Assembly: GCA_036558305.1 (NCBI GenBank)
Contig: DATBFX010000117.1
Coordinates: 1 to 29,974, forward strand
DNA: 29,974 nucleotides
DNA from: DATBFX01 sp036558305
GTDB taxonomy: Bacteria > Chloroflexota > Chloroflexia > Thermomicrobiales > UBA6265
Direction of reading: 5' to 3'
Under the pieces are notes generated by a model that saw only the letters and a program-made list of their open reading frames with translations, had not been told where the DNA came from and did no database searches. The translations under genes were made by a program, and so were the position numbers. Shown in pieces: positions 1 to 6,854 of the stretch. Position 1 is the first letter of the stretch, and each line of letters opens with the position of its first letter.

Positions 1-143
1 CAGAGGTTTCGCTGGCCATCGGTCTGGTCCGTGCCGCCGACGCGCCGCCCCCGGGTAGGGCCCTCGACGCGCTCATTGCCGCCCTGCGCAGCCACCTCCC
101 GCGTACGGCGACCACCCCGTCGGTAAGCGCCCGACGAAGCGGA

Positions 144-866
144 TCAGCCGCGATCCCACCCGACCCGCTGGAACGCCCGCCTGCCTTCGCGGGCGGCCAA
201 TTGCCGCTGATGGGCATCCTCGTTTTTGAAGAGGTTGACGAGGACGAGACCGGCGAGGAACCCGCCGACGTGGGCAAAATACGCCACCCCGCTCCCTTCC
301 TCCGTCCTGACCCCGAGGGAGAGAAAGCCGTTGATGAACTGGAGGACGATCCAGTAGCCGATCATCACCCAGGCCGGAAGCAGGAAGATCAGCGGGAACC
401 AACCGAGCAAAACGAACGTGCGGATCTTGCCGCGTGGGAAAAGCACGAGATAGGCGGCGAGGACACCGGAGATGGCGCCGCTGGCCCCGACCAGCGGCGT
501 CGGGCTCCCGCTGTTGACGGCGACCTGCGCCACCGCGGCGGCAACCCCACAGAGCAGATAGAAGATCAGGTACCCGACGTGCCCCATCGTATCTTCGACG
601 TTGTCGCCGAAGACCCACAGGAAAAGCATGTTGCCGAGGATGTGCAACCATCCCGCGTGCAGGAATTGCGAGGTGACGAGCGTCACGAGACGCTGCCCAT
701 CCATGATCTCGGTGGGGATCGTCCCCCAGCGATAGATGAACCTGTTCAACTCGGGATCCGACTGCGCCAACTCGTAAAAGAAAACGAGGAAGTTGAGCGC
801 GATCAACCCATAATTGACGACCGGTCTGAGTCGCTGCCCCCGATTCTCGTCCCCAATCGGAAACAT
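144..866 (-). CDS. Rhomboid family intramembrane serine protease
   Basis: An integral membrane protease that would cleave substrates within or next to their transmembrane segments. The 240-residue protein shows the rhomboid signature: HAGWLHILGNMLFLW at about residues 70-84 (His and Asn of the oxyanion region), the catalytic serine in LVGASGAISG (Ser129) and the partner histidine in AYFAHVGGFLAG (His199). About six or seven hydrophobic segments fit the standard core. The ATG at 866 is preferred to the upstream GTG at 914 because GGGAG lies 6 bases before it and the family similarity starts there (MFPIGDENRG). It is the last gene of a minus-strand group after two small YtxH-like genes. The substrate cannot be told from sequence. 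Confidence 0.93.
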   Translation of the reverse strand: MFPIGDENRGQRLRPVVNYGLIALNFLVFFYELAQSDPELNRFIYRWGTIPTEIMDGQRLVTLVTSQFLHAGWLHILGNMLFLWVFGDNVEDTMGHVGYLIFYLLCGVAAAVAQVAVNSGSPTPLVGASGAISGVLAAYLVLFPRGKIRTFVLLGWFPLIFLLPAWVMIGYWIVLQFINGFLSLGVRTEEGSGVAYFAHVGGFLAGLVLVNLFKNEDAHQRQLAAREGRRAFQRVGWDRG

Positions 867-928
867 ACCGTCTCCCGGAGTGGCACGGCGCGAGTGGCGA
901 ATCGCGAACGCCACGGACCGCGCCGCCC

Positions 929-956
929 AAGCTCGAAGCTCGAAGCTCGAAGCTCG
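929..956. repeat. Heptamer tandem repeat AAGCTCG x4
   Basis: Four perfect copies of AAGCTCG lie between the rhomboid gene and the small YtxH-like gene. It is a single arm with no inverted partner nearby. It resembles the 7-8 bp tandem arms of the other intergenic elements in this window but has a different unit. Confidence 0.85.
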
Positions 957-965
957 TTACTCCGT

Positions 966-1112
966 CTAGCCGCCGAGCAGCGATTTCCCGCTCTCGGAGG
1001 CCCAGGAGAGGATGCGCGCCCGCGTCTCTTTCCCGCTCCTGGGCGCGAACAGAAGTCCGATCAAGAGACCGTAAGTAAAGAATTTCAACGCCGTGCGCGT
1101 GCGCCCGATCAT
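966..1112 (-). CDS. Small YtxH-like membrane protein (48 aa)
   Basis: A short gene read from ATG at 1112 to TAG at 966. The product starts MIGRTRTALKFFTYGLLIG, a single membrane helix, followed by LLFAPRSGKETRARI. The helix followed by APRSGxExR is the hallmark of the YtxH-like family (PF12732), whose members are small, membrane-anchored and often linked to general stress. Shine-Dalgarno AAGGAG lies 8 bases upstream. The gene sits 46 bp after another YtxH-like gene (1159-1575), with which it is probably cotranscribed. At 48 residues it is near the lower limit of the family and lacks the usual long C-terminal helix. Function unknown. Confidence 0.8.
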   Translation of the reverse strand: MIGRTRTALKFFTYGLLIGLLFAPRSGKETRARILSWASESGKSLLGG

Positions 1113-1158
1113 CAGCCGTGCTCCTTTGTCCGATCACCGCGGATAAGCGACAACGCGC

Positions 1159-1575
1159 TCAACGGTCGGTCTGCGCCGGTCGCGGACCGTCGAGAACGAC
1201 GTCGGTCGGTCGCTCCGTCAAGACTTCACCACGGAACGTCGACGGCAACTTCTGTTCTTCGTCCTCATCCTCGGCCGTCCCGGCTGCCGGCGCCGGCACC
1301 GGAATCGGCGCGGTGTCGGCATCGGCGGCGACCCCGTCGTTCACCGGCCGCGGTGCCGCCCCGAACGAGGGCGGCGGCACGGCCGCGGAGCCGCCGTCCG
1401 ACCGGGCTTCGTCCATCCCGGTCAGCCGGAATAACACCGCCTCCGTCTTGTCCGCGATCGAGGCGCGTGTCTGCGCCCCGGACCGCGGCGCCGTCCACAG
1501 GACGTAGGCGGCGCCTGCCAATCCGCCAAGCACCATGCCGACGACGAAGGCGGTGGTGTGTCGCTCCTTTGCCAA
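1159..1575 (-). CDS. YtxH domain-containing protein
   Basis: A 138-residue protein with one N-terminal membrane helix (TAFVVGMVLGGLAGAAYVLW) followed at once by TAPRSGAQTRASI, the YtxH signature, and then a disordered Pro/Ala/acidic tail. The reading frame is open further upstream, but that part looks non-coding. A TTG at 1575 preceded by GAGGAGG at good spacing gives a product starting (M)AKERHTTAF that begins right at the domain, so it is the chosen start. A candidate minus-strand promoter at 1650-1678 lies about 70 bases upstream. It is the first gene of the YtxH-YtxH-rhomboid group. YtxH proteins are linked to stress in Firmicutes; the role here is unknown. Confidence 0.8.
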   Translation of the reverse strand: MAKERHTTAFVVGMVLGGLAGAAYVLWTAPRSGAQTRASIADKTEAVLFRLTGMDEARSDGGSAAVPPPSFGAAPRPVNDGVAADADTAPIPVPAPAAGTAEDEDEEQKLPSTFRGEVLTERPTDVVLDGPRPAQTDR

Positions 1576-1649
1576 GCCCGCTGCCTCCTCGTCACCTTCG
1601 ATGCGCCATCCTCCGCACCGCCGTGCGCAACCGCGCTCAGTCAAGCGAC

Positions 1650-1678
1650 AGCGTATCAAGGAAGGGCTTGCCTCGCAA
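1650..1678 (-). promoter_or_regulatory. Candidate promoter for the YtxH/rhomboid group
   Basis: On the minus strand TTGCGA and TACGCT are separated by 17 bases. The start of transcription would fall near 1643, about 68 bases before the TTG start codon at 1575. The form matches other promoter candidates here. Confidence 0.45.
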
Positions 1679-1770
1679 AAGGTCGCGGGCGCCTGTTGGT
1701 CGCCCTTCCTCACCGGTCGGCTCATTCGCACGAGCGGTGCCAGGGAATCCGACTCGGCACCTGACGCCGT

Positions 1771-1799
1771 TTGTGGTGCATCGCCGATCCTGGTAGCAT
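1771..1799 (+). promoter_or_regulatory. Candidate promoter for the RES toxin-antitoxin operon
   Basis: TTGTGG and TAGCAT are separated by 17 bases. If used, transcription would start near 1806. That would exclude the in-frame ATG at 1798 and favour the ATG at 1849 as the antitoxin start. Confidence 0.35.
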
Positions 1800-1848
1800 G
1801 AAGCGGTTATCGCTGGTCTCATTCGTGGCACCCCCGGGAATAGTCCGA

Positions 1849-2214
1849 ATGGTCGCAAGTCGCGTTGGTACACTCGACGAGACGATCAATCGCTTAGAGG
1901 CAGGTCTCGGCCTCTCAAGCGAGGAACTCGCGTCTGCGCTCGCCGCCTCTCCCCAGGACATCGAGCGATGGGTTGTCGGCGAATCACGACCGAACGCGGA
2001 GACCCAACGGCGTCTCGATGCGCTTCTGGCTCTCGACGAGCACCTGCACGAGACCTTTCGTCCGGGCGGTATTCCGGGCTGGCTACGCGCGCCCAATCGC
2101 TACATCGGCTCGATCACCAAGCGGCAGACGACGCCGATTGAAGCCATCGTGAGGGGCGAGTTTGACTGGGTCGAAGGCGCTTTGGTCGTCATCGATTACG
2201 GGATGTTTGTCTAA
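1849..2214 (+). CDS. Xre/MbcA/ParS-type antitoxin
   Basis: The first gene of a type II toxin-antitoxin pair. It would bind and neutralise the RES-domain toxin encoded next and probably repress the operon. The N-terminal part (about residues 5-50) is a helix-turn-helix of the Xre kind (LGLSSEELASALAASPQDI). The C-terminal part (RAPNRYIGS, TTPIEAIVRGEFDWVE) matches the MbcA/ParS/Xre toxin-binding domain (DUF2384 type). The ATG at 1849 gives 121 residues and fits the domain start. In-frame starts at 1798 (ATG) and 1771 (TTG) would add unrelated residues. Only 6 bases separate its stop from the toxin start, the order expected for this system. Confidence 0.85.
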   Translation: MVASRVGTLDETINRLEAGLGLSSEELASALAASPQDIERWVVGESRPNAETQRRLDALLALDEHLHETFRPGGIPGWLRAPNRYIGSITKRQTTPIEAIVRGEFDWVEGALVVIDYGMFV

Positions 2215-2220
2215 TCCCGC

Positions 2221-2811
2221 ATGACCGAGTCCGTTGAGCCGCGTTGGGATGCCGAACTCGCGGTAGCATCTGCCGACATTATTCCGTTCAAGCAAGCCGT
2301 CTGGCGCGGACACCGTCGCCGTTATCAGCCGCTCGATCCGAGCGGTTCCCTCCGAAGATCGGGTCGTTTTCACCGAGCCACAGATCAGTTCCCGAGCAAC
2401 CAAACCTGGCCGGCGCTTTACACGGCGTGCGACCTTGCCACCGCCCTCGGCGAGATCCAACGGTCGATCGTGCGCCAAGACGACCTCATCGACATGCGTT
2501 TCACGGAGATCTGGGTCGAATTCGACAGCGTCGTAGATTGTCGGGACCTTGGTGCGTTGGGGCTGCGCTTCGACGACCTCTTCGACGATTTTGACTACGG
2601 CCGTGGTCATGCGTTGGCGCTGGCGGCACTCGGCCGCCAAGCCGAGGGATTGCTGGTTCCCTCAGCAACACGCCTGGGCGCCAATCTCATCATCTTTCCG
2701 CATCGCCAGCGGTCAAGGTCCGTACTTGTGGAGGTGCGTTCGATCGACCCCAGGCTCGTCAAGCACGCGCGTTCGCCCGAGTCGGCCGCCTCAGAAAGGA
2801 CACCCTCATGA
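2221..2811 (+). CDS. RES-domain toxin (NAD+-degrading family)
   Basis: A 196-residue RES-domain protein paired with the Xre-type antitoxin just upstream. Characterised RES toxins (for example MbcT) destroy NAD+ and arrest growth. The fold signature is visible: AVWRGHRRRYQPLDPSGSL near the start, the GRFHRA segment, LYTACDLATALGEIQRS, and VPSATRLGANLIIFP near the end, in which Arg, Glu and Ser of the family active site are expected. The start ATG directly follows the antitoxin stop. Its last four bases (ATGA) contain the start codon of kynureninase, so the two genes are translationally coupled, which is unusual for a toxin. There is no sign of truncation. Confidence 0.88.
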   Translation: MTESVEPRWDAELAVASADIIPFKQAVWRGHRRRYQPLDPSGSLRRSGRFHRATDQFPSNQTWPALYTACDLATALGEIQRSIVRQDDLIDMRFTEIWVEFDSVVDCRDLGALGLRFDDLFDDFDYGRGHALALAALGRQAEGLLVPSATRLGANLIIFPHRQRSRSVLVEVRSIDPRLVKHARSPESAASERTPS

Positions 2812-4106
2812 TCGCCCCCGATCTCGACCTTACCGCCGAATCCCACGCCCGCGCCCTCGACGCCGCCGATCCCCTCGCCGGTTTCCGCGACCGGTTCTAC
2901 GTGCCGCCGGGTGTGATCTACCTCGATGGCAACTCGCTCGGTCTGCTGTCGCGCGACGCCGAAGCGGCCACCCTGGCGGCGCTCAACGACTGGAAGCGCC
3001 TTGGGATCGACGGGTGGCTGCGGGCCGACCCCGATTGGTTCACGATCGGCGAGCACCTCGGGGCGCTGATGGCGCCGCTCGTCGGCGCCGCGGCGGACGA
3101 GGTCGTCGTCACCGGTACGACCACCGTCAATCTCCACAACCTCGTCGCGACCTTCTACCAACCGAGCGGGCGACGCCGTCGGATCGTGGCGGGCGCCCTC
3201 GACTTCCCATCGGACGTCTACGCGCTGCAAAGCCAGCTCCGCCTGCACGGCGCCGACCCGGACGCCGACCTCGTCCTCGTCCCGAGTCGCGACGGTCGCA
3301 CGCTGGACGAGGCCGACCTCATCGGCGCGATGACCGACCAGGTCGCACTCGTGCTCCTCCCCTCCGTCCTCTACCGCTCGGGCCAACTCCTCGACCTCGA
3401 ACGCCTCACCGCCGCCGCCCGCGACCGCGGTATCCCGCTCGGCCTCGACTGCGCCCACTCGATCGGTGCCATCCCGCACCGCTTCGACGAGTGGGGCGTC
3501 GACTTCGCCTTCTGGTGCACCTACAAATACCTCAATGCCGGTCCCGGCAGCGTCGGTGCCCTCTACGTCAACCGGCGGCATTTCGCCAGGACACCGGGCC
3601 TCGCCGGCTGGTGGGGGTACCTCAAGGAGCGCCAGTTCGACATGCTCCACACCTGGGAAGGCGCCGGCCACGCCGGGGCCTGGCAGGTCAGCACCCCGCC
3701 CATCCTGGCGACGGCCCCCCTCCTCGGTTCGCTCCGCCTCTTCTCCGAAGCCGGGATCGACCGCGTCCGCGCCAAATCGCTGGCGCAGACCGCCTACCTG
3801 ATCGACCTCCTCGACGCCAGCGGTCTCACCGCCGAACCGTATCGCTACCGCATCGGCACCCCGCACGCGCCGGCTCGCCGTGGCGGCCACGTCGCCGTCG
3901 AGCACGACGCCGGGCCCCGCATCGCCAAGGCGCTCAAACGCCGCGGCGTCGTTCCCGACTTCCGCCCGCCGGACGTCGTCCGCCTCGCCCCGATCGCCCT
4001 CTACACCTCCTACCACGACCTCTGGCAGGTGGCGCAGCACCTCCGCGACATCATCGACACCGGCGAGTATCTCCAGGAGCCGGAAGGCCGTGAACTCGTG
4101 GCGTAG
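2808..4106 (+). CDS. kynU: Kynureninase
   Basis: A PLP-dependent hydrolase that cleaves kynurenine to anthranilate and alanine, or 3-hydroxykynurenine to 3-hydroxyanthranilate, in tryptophan breakdown and de novo NAD+ synthesis. The 432-residue length is typical. Visible features are IYLDGNSLGLL (residues 37-47), WLRADPDWF, TTTVNLHNL (phosphate contact), LGLDCAHSIGAIPH (cofactor Asp) and the PLP lysine K240 in WCTYKYLNAGPG. The start overlaps the RES toxin stop by 4 bases, with AAAGGA as ribosome-binding site inside the toxin gene. No other kynurenine-pathway gene is in the window. Coupling with an NAD+-degrading toxin is notable. Confidence 0.95.
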   Translation: MIAPDLDLTAESHARALDAADPLAGFRDRFYVPPGVIYLDGNSLGLLSRDAEAATLAALNDWKRLGIDGWLRADPDWFTIGEHLGALMAPLVGAAADEVVVTGTTTVNLHNLVATFYQPSGRRRRIVAGALDFPSDVYALQSQLRLHGADPDADLVLVPSRDGRTLDEADLIGAMTDQVALVLLPSVLYRSGQLLDLERLTAAARDRGIPLGLDCAHSIGAIPHRFDEWGVDFAFWCTYKYLNAGPGSVGALYVNRRHFARTPGLAGWWGYLKERQFDMLHTWEGAGHAGAWQVSTPPILATAPLLGSLRLFSEAGIDRVRAKSLAQTAYLIDLLDASGLTAEPYRYRIGTPHAPARRGGHVAVEHDAGPRIAKALKRRGVVPDFRPPDVVRLAPIALYTSYHDLWQVAQHLRDIIDTGEYLQEPEGRELVA

Positions 4107-4166
4107 CGGTATCATCACGCTGCCACGCGAGACGCGCCTCGCCGGTCCCCGCGTCAGGAGTTGCCG

Positions 4167-4346
4167 ATGGTCCAGCAAACGTCGTTACCGAAACTCGTCC
4201 GGGGCGAATGGGTGCCGATGACCTACGAGGAGTTCCTCGCCTGGGCGCCGGACGGCATGCGTACGGAGTGGACCGATGGGGAGGGAATCGTCTACACGAA
4301 GGCCAGCGACCGGCACCCACGGCGAAAAAGCGCCAGGCGCCGCTGA
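4167..4346 (+). pseudogene. Truncated Uma2 family (DUF820) gene
   Basis: The first 45 or so residues match the N-terminus of Uma2/DUF820 putative nucleases: PMTYEEFLAWAPDGMRTEW followed by TDGEGIVY. Family members run to about 190 residues with a C-terminal catalytic core. Here the frame ends after 59 residues in an unrelated basic tail, so the catalytic part is missing. AGGAG lies 6 bases before the ATG at 4167. A heptamer-repeat arm (4372-4395) follows within 30 bp and may mark the breakpoint. Read as a remnant, not a working gene. Confidence 0.7.
4325..4344 (-). terminator. Weak candidate terminator after the response regulator
   Basis: On the minus strand a short GC-rich stem-loop (AGCG...CGCT) is followed by TTTTT, about 55 bases past the stop codon of the response regulator. 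The stem is only about 4 bp, so the call is tentative. Confidence 0.3.
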
Positions 4347-4371
4347 CACCCCGCCCCGATGTCCGACCGGT

Positions 4372-4395
4372 CTGACGACTGACGACTGACGACTC
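4372..4395. repeat. Heptamer repeat arm (TGACGAC units)
   Basis: Three tandem TGACGAC units ending in ACTC. This is the same sequence as the right-hand arm of the elements at 11030-11145 and 21160-21256. No matching left arm is present, so this is a solo arm. It lies between the broken Uma2 gene and the response regulator. Confidence 0.8.
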
Positions 4396-4397
4396 CG

Positions 4398-4790
4398 TCA
4401 CGCCGTCAGCGCTGCCACCGTCTCCACCAGATCGGCGATGTCGAACGGCTTGGCGGCGAAGCGGATCGGGCCGCCCTCCGGTAGGGGGTGGAGACCGGGG
4501 CGGTCGTAGACGGCGGAGATGATCACCACCGGCGTCTCGTGCGTCGCCGGGTCGGCGCGCAACTCTTCCAACACCGACCACCCGCTGCGTTCGGGCATCA
4601 TCACGTCGAGGAGGACCACGTCGGCATCGAGATCGCGGGCGATGGTGGCTGCCTCTTGCGCCGACGGCGCCCAGGTCGGGGCGAACCCCGCTTCCGACAG
4701 GACGTCGCAGAGCAACTCGGCGATCGCCTGCTGATCCTCGATGATGACGACGGTCGCCGCGGTCGTCGCCACCGATCCTTCTGTGGTCAC
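4398..4790 (-). CDS. Single-domain response regulator (CheY-like)
   Basis: A stand-alone receiver domain of 130 residues with no output domain. It shows the acidic pair in IIEDQQA (E18, D19), the phospho-acceptor D62 in VVLLDVMMPERSG, the Ser switch residue in VVIISA (S92) and the conserved lysine K114 in AAKPFD. The GTG at 4790 follows GAGGAG at good spacing and starts next to the domain, so it is preferred. An ATG at 4844 overlaps the stop of the upstream gene (ATGA) and would add 18 disordered residues. It is encoded directly after an RsbRD-N-like protein and no histidine kinase is near, so the phosphodonor is unknown. Confidence 0.9.
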   Translation of the reverse strand: MTTEGSVATTAATVVIIEDQQAIAELLCDVLSEAGFAPTWAPSAQEAATIARDLDADVVLLDVMMPERSGWSVLEELRADPATHETPVVIISAVYDRPGLHPLPEGGPIRFAAKPFDIADLVETVAALTA

Positions 4791-4840
4791 GCCTCGTTCT
4801 CCTCGGCCGCCGCGCGCGGCGACCCCGGTTTCGGTTCGGT

Positions 4841-5452
4841 TCATCCGTGGGAAGCGGTGCCGGCGTCCAGTCGTCGCTCGACCCAGGCTTCGGCCGCCGC
4901 CGCGGCCAGACTGTCGAAGGTGCTGCTCAAGCGGGCTTGCAGTTCGCGCGGCACATCGGCCAGCGCCGGGTCGGCGTCGACGATGCGCCAGAGCGCGTTC
5001 CAGACCTCCATCCGCAGGTGCTGGTATTCGGCCAGCAGGACGCCGATGCCGAATCCCTCGTCGGCACGCGTTTGCCCGTGTTCGGCCGCCAGCTCGAGCG
5101 CCCGCCCGATCGGCTCGGGGTCCATCGTCGGGTCGGAATAGGCGAGCGCCGTCAGCGACGCCTCCAGCAGCGCCGGGATCGCATCCTGCAGGCCTGCGAG
5201 CGCCAGGTTCGGCGTCGCCCGGAACGCGGGCAGGTTCGCCGCGCGCAACACCCAGTTGGCGACGATGCGACTCGCCTGTCCGCGCAACAAGACGGCCACG
5301 CGGGCCGGCGTCGCCGCCGCTCCCCAGCGCGATTCGCCGGTCGCCGCCTCCGCGTCGAACTCCGGCAGGTCGGTCTTGGGCTCGGTCGTCGCCGTCATCA
5401 CCGGTCGCGGCATCGGCTCGTCCCGCGGTGCCTGACCTTCGCGTGCGGTCAT
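4841..5452 (-). CDS. RsbRD N-terminal-domain-like sensor protein
   Basis: A 203-residue, mostly helical, soluble protein. The segment from about residue 50 to 190 (VAVLLRGQASRIVANWVLR, then AIPALLEASLTALAY, RALELAAEHGQTRADEGFG and GVLLAEYQHLRMEVWNALW) follows the pattern of the RsbRD N-terminal domain (PF14361-like) used as a sensor in stressosome and kinase proteins. Here it stands alone with no STAS or kinase domain, and the residues before 45 are disordered. GGGGG stands 5 bases before the ATG. It is cotranscribed with the response regulator that follows. A role as a signal-input partner is inference. The MerR-type protein at 15837-16580 has a similar domain. Confidence 0.65.
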   Translation of the reverse strand: MTAREGQAPRDEPMPRPVMTATTEPKTDLPEFDAEAATGESRWGAAATPARVAVLLRGQASRIVANWVLRAANLPAFRATPNLALAGLQDAIPALLEASLTALAYSDPTMDPEPIGRALELAAEHGQTRADEGFGIGVLLAEYQHLRMEVWNALWRIVDADPALADVPRELQARLSSTFDSLAAAAAEAWVERRLDAGTASHG

Positions 5453-5645
5453 GCTGCCCCCAATGTCTCACCGTCTGCTGCAACAACTCGCCCGCACGAC
5501 GCGCTGCCCCGGCGCTGGCGTGAATACCGGCGCATCGATAGGATAGTACGTGTGGCGCTTCGCCGTCGGAAACCCACGGGCGCAGACGATTGTCCCGGCT
5601 CGGCCTAGGCCATTCGCCGATGCGCATCCCCCTAAAGTCCTGCCC

Positions 5646-5674
5646 TTGACCGTGCGTCGTCCGCCGCCTAGGCT
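5646..5674 (+). promoter_or_regulatory. Promoter of the HAD hydrolase, probably leaderless
   Basis: TTGACC and TAGGCT are separated by 17 bases. The expected transcription start, 6-7 bases after the -10 box, falls on the ATG at 5681 itself, and no Shine-Dalgarno sequence precedes that ATG. A leaderless mRNA is the simplest reading. Confidence 0.6.
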
Positions 5675-5680
5675 ACGGCC

Positions 5681-6469
5681 ATGAACGGGCGGGAACCATC
5701 GGTAGCGGCGATCGCAACAGGCAGCGACCGGACACCGTCGGCCGTCGCACCCCCACCCCCGCCTCGCCCGCTCGAACCGGCACCGTCCCTCGTCCTGTTC
5801 GACCTCGACGATACCTTGTGCGACTACGCGGGGGCCCGTGCCATCCGCCTGCGCACCGCCTTCGGTCTGGCCCTGGTCGACGCGCCCGCCGGCACGGAGG
5901 TCGATTGGGACCGGCTGATCGCCGAGTCGGTGGCGATCCACCCCCACGGCAGCGACCACTTCGCCGAGTTGCTGGCGGGGTACGGCGTCGCCGACGAGGC
6001 GGCGATCCGGGCCGCGCGTTCCTGGTACCACACGAACAGGTTCCTCGGCCTGGCGCTCTTCGCCGACGCCGCCGAGATCCTGCGGTCGATCCGCGCGGCC
6101 TTGCCCGGTCGCCGGATCGGACTGATCACGAACGGTCCGGCCGAGGTGCAACGCGACAAGATCGCCCTCCTCGACCTCGCACCGCACCTCGATTTCGCCC
6201 TCATCTCCGGCGAGTTCGGCATCGCCAAACCCGATCCGGCGATCTTTCACGAGGCGTTGCGCCGGGGTGGCGCCACGGCCGCGGAGACCGTCTTCGTCGG
6301 CGATTCTCCGGAGTTCGACATCGCGGGCGCGCGCGCCGCGGGAATCCATGCGATCTGGATGAATCGGAGCGGCATCCCGTGGCCGGCCGCGCCGCCGCCT
6401 CCGGCCGAAGCCCGCTCGCTGGCGGAGATACAGCTGCTGTTGAGCGCGGCACCGGCAGTCAGCCCGTGA
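5681..6469 (+). CDS. HAD superfamily hydrolase
   Basis: A haloacid dehalogenase-type phosphatase of 262 residues, acting on an unknown small phosphorylated substrate in the cytosol. The motifs are in order: motif I LVLFDLDDTL (nucleophile D41, acid D43), motif II IGLITNGP, motif III lysine in GIAKPDPAIF, and motif IV VFVGDSPEFDIAGA. A helical cap (about residues 55-130) fits the YjjG/phosphoglycolate phosphatase-like subgroup. The first 33 residues are a Pro-rich disordered extension not typical of the family. The start is set by a promoter whose predicted start site coincides with the ATG. The next gene begins 27 bp after its stop and is probably in the same operon. Confidence 0.9.
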   Translation: MNGREPSVAAIATGSDRTPSAVAPPPPPRPLEPAPSLVLFDLDDTLCDYAGARAIRLRTAFGLALVDAPAGTEVDWDRLIAESVAIHPHGSDHFAELLAGYGVADEAAIRAARSWYHTNRFLGLALFADAAEILRSIRAALPGRRIGLITNGPAEVQRDKIALLDLAPHLDFALISGEFGIAKPDPAIFHEALRRGGATAAETVFVGDSPEFDIAGARAAGIHAIWMNRSGIPWPAAPPPPAEARSLAEIQLLLSAAPAVSP

Positions 6470-6496
6470 CCGACACGAGGACCCGGAGGTAAGACC

Positions 6497-6820
6497 GTGG
6501 AGCAGTTTGGCAGTGCCGATCTCGACCTCGCCCGGAGATTCTATTGGGCACTCGACGACCCCGGCACCCGCGCCGTGCTGGACTTCCTGATCGACCACCC
6601 GGACGAGCGATTCGAAGGCGCCGCGATTGCCGAGACGCTCGGTCTGCCATGGCATCGGGATGTCGCCCGCGCCACCTTCGCTTACGGCGAGGTGGCCCGC
6701 TCGCTGGGGCGATCGCGCCCCTGGCAGGAAGCCCAACTCGGCTACCTGATGCCGGCCGACCAGGCCACGATTCTTCGCCGGGCGCGTGAGCGCGGGTCTT
6801 CGACCCGAGAGACGGTCTGA
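6497..6820 (+). CDS. Small winged-helix-like protein of unknown function
   Basis: A 107-residue protein with GTG start preceded by GGAGG at 7 bases. The sequence RFYWALDDPGTRAVLDFLI, then DHPDERFEGAAIAETLGL, reads as a winged-helix/helix-turn-helix of the sort seen in small actinobacterial and Chloroflexota DUF proteins (DUF6416-like). The second half (FAYGEVARSLGRSRPW, LGYLMPADQATILRRARE) is mixed alpha/beta. No sensor or partner domain is present. DNA binding is a guess from the first half. It lies 27 bp after the HAD gene and converges with the LytR-type gene at 6855. Confidence 0.7.
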   Translation: MEQFGSADLDLARRFYWALDDPGTRAVLDFLIDHPDERFEGAAIAETLGLPWHRDVARATFAYGEVARSLGRSRPWQEAQLGYLMPADQATILRRARERGSSTRETV

Positions 6821-6836
6821 CTCGGAATCGTCCGAG
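6821..6836. terminator. Small hairpin between convergent genes
   Basis: CTCGGA-ATCG-TCCGAG, a perfect 6-bp stem with a 4-base loop, fills the 34 bp between two convergent stops. It lacks a T-tract, so intrinsic termination is uncertain. Confidence 0.3.
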
Positions 6837-6854
6837 CGATGCTCGTCGGGCGTA

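Noticed and set aside
3..1796. A frame open from the left edge across the rhomboid gene on the plus strand
   Set aside because: The first 40 codons look somewhat protein-like and could be the 3' end of an upstream gene, but the frame has no stop before 1796 and runs antisense to the rhomboid and YtxH genes. I could not place a gene end, so no partial gene is called.
4372..4395. Heptamer arrays as CRISPR repeats
   Set aside because: Units are 7-8 bp and directly joined, with no spacers of regular length and no cas genes.
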